A DNA stretch of 6,824 nt, from contig CALCYB010000016.1 of assembly GCA_937906485.1 (NCBI GenBank), forward strand, positions 1-6,824, read 5' to 3'. How positions within the stretch are numbered: position 1 is the first letter of the stretch; every line of letters begins with the position of its first letter. The notes below the pieces were generated by a model, which was not told the origin of the DNA, ran no database searches, and was given only the letters and a program-made list of their open reading frames with translations. This document shows, one piece after another, positions 1 through 5,757 of this stretch. The position numbers and the translations under genes were made by a program. This DNA is from an uncultured Rikenellaceae bacterium (lineage in GTDB: Bacteria > Bacteroidota > Bacteroidia > Bacteroidales > UBA932).

Positions 1-165
1 ACCGACTTTGAACGGGGCTTCATCCGTGCAGAAGTCATCAAATACGATGATTATGTGCAATACGGCAGCGAAGCTGCCTGCAGGGCTGCCGGAAAACTGG
101 GTGTTGAGGGCAAGGACTACGTGGTCCAAGACGGCGATATCATGCACTTCCTGTTTAACGTATAA
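1..165 (+). CDS. ychF: YchF/OLA1-family redox-regulated ATPase, C-terminal end only (5' part outside window)
   Basis: Reading frame 1 is open from the left edge to a TAA at 163-165 and encodes the last 54 residues of a protein that begins outside the window. The visible peptide contains [11 protein letters not shown], then [12 protein letters not shown], then the ending [13 protein letters not shown]. This is the highly conserved C-terminal TGS-domain tail of YchF (also EngD; eukaryotic Ola1), a P-loop ATPase/GTPase of the Obg-related group that binds ribosomes and has been linked to the oxidative-stress response. The nucleotide-binding G motifs lie upstream and cannot be checked here. The tail matches the family nearly residue for residue and ends at the usual place, so the gene appears intact at this end. 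The next gene starts 11 bases downstream on the same strand, so the two may share a transcript. Confidence 0.93.
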   Translation, partial: TDFERGFIRAEVIKYDDYVQYGSEAACRAAGKLGVEGKDYVVQDGDIMHFLFNV

Positions 166-176
166 ACCACATTCAG

Positions 177-1502
177 ATGAAATCATTCTTCCGATTCCCT
201 ATGATCTGGGCATGGGCGGCTTTGTTGTACCTTCCCGCGTGCTCCAGTGAGGCTCCCTACCCGACCGAACATGGTCAGATCACTTATTTCCAAGAACGCC
301 ACACCCAATACCAGCACCTGGGTCTGGAACCGGGCGATATTGTCCTGGTAGGGGATGACGTGATTGACCGCGGCATCTGGAACCGGTTTTACGGCAGCAG
401 CCAGGTCAAGAACCGGGGTATTGCCCTGGAAGGAACGGCCTGCACCGCCTACCGGCTCCCGGAACTGATGGCCTCCAAACCGGGTAAACTCTTTCTTTGC
501 ACCGGTCTGTACGACCTCAAACTCCAGAAATCGGCAACAGAAACCGCAGCCGCCATCCTGGCCATGATTGAGCAGGCCCATGAGATCTCGCCCAAGACCG
601 CACTCTACGTCATGAGCATCACCCCGGATCCCAAGTTGAAAGCAATCGGTCCGGAATGGGTGGATTCGGCCTATGTGGTCAACAGTTACCTCGAACAAGC
701 CCAAACCAACGGCACTTTCACCTTCCTCAACACCACCCAAGTGCTAGCCGATCCCAAAACCCGGATCCTGAAAGAGGACTATACCTTTGACGGAAGCCGC
801 ATCAACGGAGCCGGCTACGCGGCTCTTACCCGTTTCCTGGCCCCTGCTGTAGGCCTGGAGCCTAAGAACCGTCCGGATGCGATCAGCAACAAGGATTACC
901 TCAAACAATATCCGGACATGTTCGGCCACTACTATTCCCGCGTCTCGATGTTCAATACCCTACCCTTGCCCGAAGATGCGATTGTCATGCTGGGCAACAG
1001 CCTGACCAACAACTGCTGGTGGGAAGAATGGACAGACAACGAAAAAGTCATCAATTACGGCATCAACGGAGACACGGTTGAAGGCGTTCTGATGCGCCTG
1101 GACAGCCTCATTGCTGCCGCCCCTTCCAAGATTTTCCTGTTGATTTCCACCAACAATTTCATCAATGATGCCAATGCCACACCGCAGCAAGTCTGGGAAA
1201 CCTACCGTAAGATCCTGATCCGCCTGCGCACCAGCATCCCGCAAACCGAACTGTACGTCATCAGCACCCTGCCCCAGCACCCCATGTCTCCTTACCACGA
1301 AGGACGCAATCCCAAAGCCGTAGCCATCAACGAACTGCTGATTGAATACGCCCCGATTTATGGCTTTACCTACTTGGATCTGGCCAGTGAGGTGACCGAC
1401 CCGGAGGGCAATCTGGATGAAGCCTACACCGTAGACGGCATTCACCTGCTGCCGGAGGCCTACGTCCTTTGGAACAAAATGATCCGTCCTTACCTGCGCT
1501 AA
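177..1502 (+). CDS. Lipoprotein with tandem SGNH/GDSL-hydrolase domains, first domain degenerate
   Basis: A 441-residue exported protein. The N-terminus has a basic/aromatic start, a hydrophobic stretch and a lipobox-like LPAC ending at Cys22, which predicts a lipoprotein; the ATG at 177 gives the complete signal, whereas the next Met (residue 9) would shorten it. Two homologous halves follow, about residues 36-225 and 250-441. The second carries the SGNH blocks: GNS with nucleophile Ser275, NYGINGD with the block II Gly295, STNN with Asn326, and DGIH with Asp420 and His423. The first aligns throughout, but the equivalent positions are Asp61 (Ser), Tyr112 (Asn) and Arg208 (His), so only the second half should be active. 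SGNH enzymes of this type are usually esterases or acetylesterases acting on carbohydrate or lipid esters; the substrate here is unknown. Only one acidic residue (Glu25) follows the lipidated Cys, so surface export is uncertain. The gene ends just before a terminator hairpin. Confidence 0.85.
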   Translation: MKSFFRFPMIWAWAALLYLPACSSEAPYPTEHGQITYFQERHTQYQHLGLEPGDIVLVGDDVIDRGIWNRFYGSSQVKNRGIALEGTACTAYRLPELMASKPGKLFLCTGLYDLKLQKSATETAAAILAMIEQAHEISPKTALYVMSITPDPKLKAIGPEWVDSAYVVNSYLEQAQTNGTFTFLNTTQVLADPKTRILKEDYTFDGSRINGAGYAALTRFLAPAVGLEPKNRPDAISNKDYLKQYPDMFGHYYSRVSMFNTLPLPEDAIVMLGNSLTNNCWWEEWTDNEKVINYGINGDTVEGVLMRLDSLIAAAPSKIFLLISTNNFINDANATPQQVWETYRKILIRLRTSIPQTELYVISTLPQHPMSPYHEGRNPKAVAINELLIEYAPIYGFTYLDLASEVTDPEGNLDEAYTVDGIHLLPEAYVLWNKMIRPYLR

Positions 1503-1519
1503 AGCAGTCCCGGACCGCA

Positions 1520-1567
1520 ACCCAAAAAATGAGGGAGCTCGTCAAGAGTCTCCCTCATTTTTTGGGT
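1520..1567. terminator. Bidirectional intrinsic terminator between convergent genes
   Basis: Two perfect 18-base arms, 1520-1537 and 1550-1567, are reverse complements separated by a 12-base loop (1538-1549). Three further pairs (1538-1540 with 1546-1548) could extend the stem with one bulged base. The GC-rich core GAGGGAG/CTCCCTC is flanked by ATTTTTT on both strands, so RNA read in either direction ends with a hairpin followed by a U run. It starts 17 bases after the stop of the SGNH lipoprotein gene (+) and ends 18 bases before the stop of ppiD (-), as expected for a shared terminator of two converging transcription units. Confidence 0.92.
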
Positions 1568-1585
1568 CAGGCTGATGGGTTTCTA

Positions 1586-3676
1586 CTAGAAGAAACGGCC
1601 ACGGTTATCCTTCACATCGCCCAATTCATTGAACAGAGAAGGAAGCATATTCACTTGGTAGTTGATCAACTGTTGTTCGCGAACTTTTGCATCATCTTCG
1701 TTATAGAACGATCCAACTTCACGTCCGGTAACCTTGAGCACATACACGCCCATACGGCCGGCAACAGGACCACAAATGGTTTGTTCTTTGGCTCCGCTGA
1801 TGGCACCTACCAATGCAGGGTCAACGCTTTGTACGCCTTTGGAACCGAAAGCCACACCTTCGCGAGTTGACAAGTTGGCATTCAATGCATCAGCAACAGC
1901 TTGCATGCTGTTCAGACCGGCAATCTTGGTGGCCACTTCGTCAACCAGTTTTTCTTTGCGTTTTTCTTGGGTCAGGGTGTATTCAATTGAAGCGCTTACT
2001 TCTGACAGCGGCGCATAACCTTCTTCGTGAATAGCGGTCAAAGCCACTACGAAGAAATATTCATTGTCCACGGTGATGATCGGAGAAACGTCACCCACTT
2101 TGGCATCGTAGATCCAACGGCTCACTTCCTTGGTATTGTGGTAGCGTGAGATTTGTTTTGCACCTTCTTTGATCTTCATGGCAGGAGCAACAGGGAGGTT
2201 GCCTTCGCTGACAGCTTCATTGAATTTTTCCAGTTCGCCTTCACTCTTTACGACCAAATCATTGGCTTGTGCGTAATAGTCTTGGAAGGTTGCTTCGCTG
2301 GCCACCACTTCTCGGGTCAACAGGGCCAATTGCACTTTGTCCAACTTGCGGGTCTGCTCGGTCACTTTCACAATGTGGATACCGTAGTTGCTGTTGATGG
2401 TGAAATATTGGTTGGTACGTTCAGTCAGGACGCGTTCGAAACCAGGGATCATCATGGATTGGGTCATCCAGCCCAGGTCACCGACTTCTGCCACGTTGGG
2501 GTTCTTGTCCAAAGAATATTCAGCAGCCAAAGTCGCGAAGTTGCCACCTTTTTTCAACACGTTCATCAGGCTGTCTGCTTTTGCAGCTTCGGTTGCCGGC
2601 AGCAGAATGTGTTTTACAAAAGCTGAGTCAGCCATTTGTTTTCTGTCAGCGATGCGGGCAGCAATGTACATGTCGTTCTTCTTGAAAGGAGCCAAGGTTT
2701 TGGGTTGTTTCTTACCGAAAGCAAAGGTTTCCAATTCAGGGTAGGTAGATTCCAGTTCACCGGCCTTGTAATAGTACTCTTGGAGGGGAGTATCGGAATT
2801 GTGGGCCAGGAAGGTCTTCAGGTTTTCTGCTTCTTCAAATTGGGAATAAACTTTTTCAATACTGCGGAGAGCATCTTCTTCATCCTTTGCAGAGGGCTTC
2901 ACTTCAAACACTACGTATTCGATGTCGCGGGAAGTGGCTTGTTCGTAGTTCTTCTTGTGTTTTTCGTAGTAAGCCTTGATTTCTGCTTGTGAAACATGGA
3001 TGGTAGAATCCGGTTGGAAACCTACGGGAACCAGCACAAATTCCGCATTGGAAGTGGTGTTGTTCTCTTCAATGGTACGACGCAATTCTACAGGATTCAT
3101 GACATTACTCTTGGATATCAGAGACATGTACTTGTTGTAGTATTGTTGACGCAGGATGTTGGATTCCACAAAACCCCAATAAGTGCTCAAGTTGCCGCTG
3201 GGATCCATCGGGATGGATTGGATGAATTCGATCAGACGGTCACGGCTGAAAGCTCCGGTTGCATCAGCAAAGGTGGGATCTTGCGCAATCACAGGAGAAA
3301 TCTCGATTCCTTGGCACAAGTCAAACACTTCTTCTTCTCCTACGCGGATACCGGCCTCACGCATGGTCGGGATGATGAGGTATTCGCTTTCCAGATCTTG
3401 CCATGCGCTGTTGTAGATGGATTCAAGGGCTTGTTCTGAAACGGTTTGGGAACCGGAAGTCAGGTGGTACAAGTTGGTATAGTAATCCACTTTGCTTTGG
3501 AATTCTTCGTACTTGATGGATTTACCATTGATTTCGCCCACATCGTATTTGCTGGAGAAAGTCCGGGACATGACTTCGATTGTGCTCGGGTCAATAATAA
3601 AGGACAACAAAGCCACAGCGATCAGCACCGTAATAAGTACACTAAACTTAGTACGTATTTTATCTAAAACTGCCAT
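1586..3676 (-). CDS. ppiD: PpiD/SurA-type membrane-anchored periplasmic peptidyl-prolyl isomerase and chaperone
   Basis: A 696-residue protein with a short basic cytoplasmic tail (about 1-11), one transmembrane helix (about 12-28) and a large periplasmic part, the topology of PpiD. Residues about 45-235 form the SurA_N-like chaperone region, helical and starting at VGEINGKSI. A parvulin domain spans about 350-440 and keeps the positions known to matter in parvulins such as Pin1: His356, Asp390 (Cys in Pin1), Leu401 in the GDLGW motif, Met409, Phe413 and His434. This suggests real prolyl isomerase activity, an inference from alignment by eye. Two later stretches (about 518-549 and 618-652) repeat the parvulin tail pattern without the catalytic residues. 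The length is typical of Bacteroidota homologues. The likely role is helping newly exported envelope proteins fold at the inner-membrane surface. It lies last in the - strand run, 56 bases after lptC. The ATG at 3676 places the helix correctly near the N-terminus. Confidence 0.92.
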   Translation of the reverse strand: MAVLDKIRTKFSVLITVLIAVALLSFIIDPSTIEVMSRTFSSKYDVGEINGKSIKYEEFQSKVDYYTNLYHLTSGSQTVSEQALESIYNSAWQDLESEYLIIPTMREAGIRVGEEEVFDLCQGIEISPVIAQDPTFADATGAFSRDRLIEFIQSIPMDPSGNLSTYWGFVESNILRQQYYNKYMSLISKSNVMNPVELRRTIEENNTTSNAEFVLVPVGFQPDSTIHVSQAEIKAYYEKHKKNYEQATSRDIEYVVFEVKPSAKDEEDALRSIEKVYSQFEEAENLKTFLAHNSDTPLQEYYYKAGELESTYPELETFAFGKKQPKTLAPFKKNDMYIAARIADRKQMADSAFVKHILLPATEAAKADSLMNVLKKGGNFATLAAEYSLDKNPNVAEVGDLGWMTQSMMIPGFERVLTERTNQYFTINSNYGIHIVKVTEQTRKLDKVQLALLTREVVASEATFQDYYAQANDLVVKSEGELEKFNEAVSEGNLPVAPAMKIKEGAKQISRYHNTKEVSRWIYDAKVGDVSPIITVDNEYFFVVALTAIHEEGYAPLSEVSASIEYTLTQEKRKEKLVDEVATKIAGLNSMQAVADALNANLSTREGVAFGSKGVQSVDPALVGAISGAKEQTICGPVAGRMGVYVLKVTGREVGSFYNEDDAKVREQQLINYQVNMLPSLFNELGDVKDNRGRFF

Positions 3677-3732
3677 TTTAAATGTTTATTTTGGTTAACT
3701 ATTAATCAAATCAAGGCGCGAATATAGTAATT
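3677..3732. other. AT-rich spacer between lptC and ppiD
   Basis: This 56-base gap is longer than the 3-base gap between the TPR gene and lptC. It is AT-rich and holds no ORF. I looked for the Bacteroidota promoter pattern (TTTG near -33, TAnnTTTG near -7) reading leftwards toward ppiD. There is a TTTG, but no matching -7 element at the right distance, so I do not call a promoter. The A-rich bases directly before the ppiD ATG fit the weak, A-rich translation signals usual in this phylum. In related genomes, as I remember them, a CorC/HlyC-type gene lies here. Confidence 0.5.
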
Positions 3733-4383
3733 TTATCGGTAGGATTTGTAGTGTGGACCAATAAAATTCACACTATCCACATATCCGGCCTCCGTAGAGT
3801 CCCGTCCTACATAGGCAAAACTGTCAAACGGATGGAGCAGATAGGCATTTCTGGCCATCTCGTCCGACTCCAATCCGAACCCTTGCATCGCTCCGTCAGG
3901 AGATTGCAACAATACGTAACACGTCCTCGGGGTATAGATCATCTCCTTTTCCTGATCCCAATACAAGGTATCGGTATCAATACGGGTTCCTTCAACAAAA
4001 TTACGTACCACCACATCCCCAAAAGCCTCCCAGGCTTCTTCTGTCTTGACGATCCTGTGTCGGGCCCGCTTGGCGACAATCTCTGTTTCCAGCAAGCCTT
4101 CTTCATTGTACCCGTACACTTTGAACCCTTTCGGGAACAACTCATAAGCATCTTCCGGATTCTGGGAGTAGATTTCCATCAGCGGTGATTCGATCCGCAT
4201 CTGACGGCTGCTGTTCCTGGACTGGATGGCATTCATTCCCTCCAGCACCTGGTTGGGAGCGGAGTCGGTCGCAGCAATTTGGGTTTCGCCCAATTTAGGT
4301 TGACAAGAAACAGCAATGGTAGCCGTTGTCAAAACAAGGGCTACCACAAGGCTGTTTTTATACTCTATCAATTTTTTGCGCAT
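3733..4383 (-). CDS. lptC: LPS export ABC transporter periplasmic protein LptC
   Basis: A 216-residue protein that fits Bacteroidota LptC, the periplasmic component that passes lipopolysaccharide from the LptBFG transporter to LptA on its way to the outer membrane. The N-terminus has a basic start (RKK), a hydrophobic stretch (about 12-26) and AVSC with Cys27, so it reads as a lipoprotein signal rather than the uncleaved helix of E. coli LptC. Residues about 55-190 carry the LptC/OstA beta-jellyroll pattern: short alternating strands with FKVYGYNEEG (88-97), RIDTDTLYWDQEKEMIYT (134-151) and GFGLESDE (168-175). The start lies only 3 bases after the TPR-gene stop, so translation is probably coupled. 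Arginine codons are mixed (CGC, CGG, CGA, AGG), unlike the CGT-rich TPR gene beside it, which may reflect lower expression. Family assignment rests on pattern and neighbourhood. Confidence 0.85.
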   Translation of the reverse strand: MRKKLIEYKNSLVVALVLTTATIAVSCQPKLGETQIAATDSAPNQVLEGMNAIQSRNSSRQMRIESPLMEIYSQNPEDAYELFPKGFKVYGYNEEGLLETEIVAKRARHRIVKTEEAWEAFGDVVVRNFVEGTRIDTDTLYWDQEKEMIYTPRTCYVLLQSPDGAMQGFGLESDEMARNAYLLHPFDSFAYVGRDSTEAGYVDSVNFIGPHYKSYR

Positions 4384-4386
4384 AGA

Positions 4387-5709
4387 TTATTTTTGCGTGC
4401 GAACTTTGGTTGCTTCGCGCAAACCATTGCAGTTGACAGTGTAGCTGGCACCATCCATCAGGTCAAACATGAACGCATCCGTCTGTTTCGGGAAATAGTT
4501 GCTGTAGTTGGCAATCATGCGGTCAGCTTCTTCGGTCAAGGTATCGTCAGCACGTTTTGCTTTCACCAGGTAATCAACGGCTACCCAATAAGGAGCACGT
4601 TTTTCGATATCGTTACCTTCGCATTTTTGGGCACCCCAGATGGTTCCGATCAACAAGTAAGCCTTACCGGCAACCACTGCATCCGTTTCAGCAGCTTGTT
4701 TGGCCATCTGGATAGCTTCTTGCGGACGAGCTGCCTTGGTGTACAGGTAGGTTGCCAATTCCAGCGCGTAGTTGGCATCAGTTGCTGCATCCGAAGTTGC
4801 ATCTTCAATGGCTTTTTGCAGATAAGCTACTGCGTTTTCATTGTCACCGCGGGTAGCATAGAGACGATACAACAGGTAAGCGGTTGCGTGAGTCGGATCT
4901 ACGCTGTACAAAGCTTCTACGGTTTTGAGGTATAGATCTTCTTCCAAGCAGTTACCTGCTGTCAGTTTGGAAACAATGCTGCCCAAGATGTCCTTATCGG
5001 TCGGATTGGCTTCAAAACGGGGAGTAAACAATTTTACCAGGTTTTCGCAAGAAGCTACACCACTTTGCATGAAGAGGTTTTCCACGTCACGACGCAGGTT
5101 GTCCACTTCTTCTTGTTTCTTCACTTGAGCAATCAGATCGATTACGCTGCTGGCTTTATCAAAGGCATCGAACACTTCTTGATCGGTAAAGGTTCCTTGT
5201 TGATAAAGGTCATTGGCAAAGTTCATGTAGCGGACTACGATGGTCGGTTGGGTTTTGGCACCGGCAACATCCATCGCTTCAGACAAAACGATGAATACCT
5301 TTTGTTCTTCACCCTTTCCGGAATAGTTGATCATGTCCATCGCCAGGTTGGTTTTGGCGGGAACAATGTATTTCGGATAGTTGTCAATACGCATTTGGTG
5401 CAACATCATCAGCGAGTCGATCAATTCTTTACGACGGATCGGGTTGTTGCGGTACTGGTTGATGTCACGACGCAAGATCTTCATACCATCCAACAACATG
5501 TTCTGACTGGCAGTAGGAGGGCAGTACTGGATGGCCATACGCCATTGGGGAGCTGCCTCGGAAATGTTGTTTTGTTTCATGTACTCTTGATAATAAGAGA
5601 GGTACGTAACACATTGTGCACTGTCTGCACCAAAACGTCCTTGAGCATTGGCTAATCCGGCAGCAATCATCATACCGGCAAGGACCAAAACAATTTTTGC
5701 TTGTTTCAT
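4387..5709 (-). CDS. Secreted tetratricopeptide-repeat protein of unknown function
   Basis: A 440-residue protein if started at the ATG at 5709; a second in-frame ATG at 5751 would add 14 hydrophilic residues. I prefer 5709 because it gives a compact signal peptide (KQAK, then a hydrophobic core, then ANA before Gln23). The mature part is alpha-helical, with TPR-like helix pairs at about 275-304, 312-343 and 348-391. The remaining helices are too diverged to assign by eye. Six cysteines follow the signal peptide (33, 63, 221, 254, 363, 427), an even number that could form disulfides in the periplasm. Codon choice is strongly biased (arginine mostly CGT), suggesting high expression. It lies between an outer-membrane barrel gene and lptC, pointing to an envelope role, perhaps as a periplasmic scaffold; that is inference. 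The family is familiar from Bacteroidales genomes, but I know no assigned function. Confidence 0.85.
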   Translation of the reverse strand: MKQAKIVLVLAGMMIAAGLANAQGRFGADSAQCVTYLSYYQEYMKQNNISEAAPQWRMAIQYCPPTASQNMLLDGMKILRRDINQYRNNPIRRKELIDSLMMLHQMRIDNYPKYIVPAKTNLAMDMINYSGKGEEQKVFIVLSEAMDVAGAKTQPTIVVRYMNFANDLYQQGTFTDQEVFDAFDKASSVIDLIAQVKKQEEVDNLRRDVENLFMQSGVASCENLVKLFTPRFEANPTDKDILGSIVSKLTAGNCLEEDLYLKTVEALYSVDPTHATAYLLYRLYATRGDNENAVAYLQKAIEDATSDAATDANYALELATYLYTKAARPQEAIQMAKQAAETDAVVAGKAYLLIGTIWGAQKCEGNDIEKRAPYWVAVDYLVKAKRADDTLTEEADRMIANYSNYFPKQTDAFMFDLMDGASYTVNCNGLREATKVRTQK

Positions 5710-5757
5710 AATAAATCTGACTAATTGATTCTTATCTTTATTTTTACTCATCTGTCT

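Noticed and set aside
8..250. 80-codon + strand frame over the ychF end and the start of the lipoprotein gene
   Set aside because: It overlaps the end of YchF, which is recognisable in frame 1, and the signal-peptide region of the next gene; it has no features of its own.
183..740. 185-codon open frame on the - strand opposite the SGNH lipoprotein gene
   Set aside because: It lies wholly within a well-supported gene on the other strand, has no recognisable domain, and arises from codon composition. The same applies to the 186-codon frame at 960-1520.
2153..3439. Several 118-157 codon + strand frames opposite ppiD (2153-2626, 2636-2992, 2996-3439)
   Set aside because: They are antisense shadows of a 696-residue gene with clear domain structure; the phenylalanine-rich content reflects the Glu/Lys codons of PpiD read backwards.
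3694..3699. GTTAAC palindrome upstream of ppiD as an operator
   Set aside because: A six-base palindrome in AT-rich DNA is expected by chance and no second copy or promoter element accompanies it.
4279..4935. 218-codon open frame on the + strand opposite lptC and the TPR gene
   Set aside because: It spans the junction of two supported - strand genes and shows no signal, domain or initiation site of its own; it is a shadow frame.
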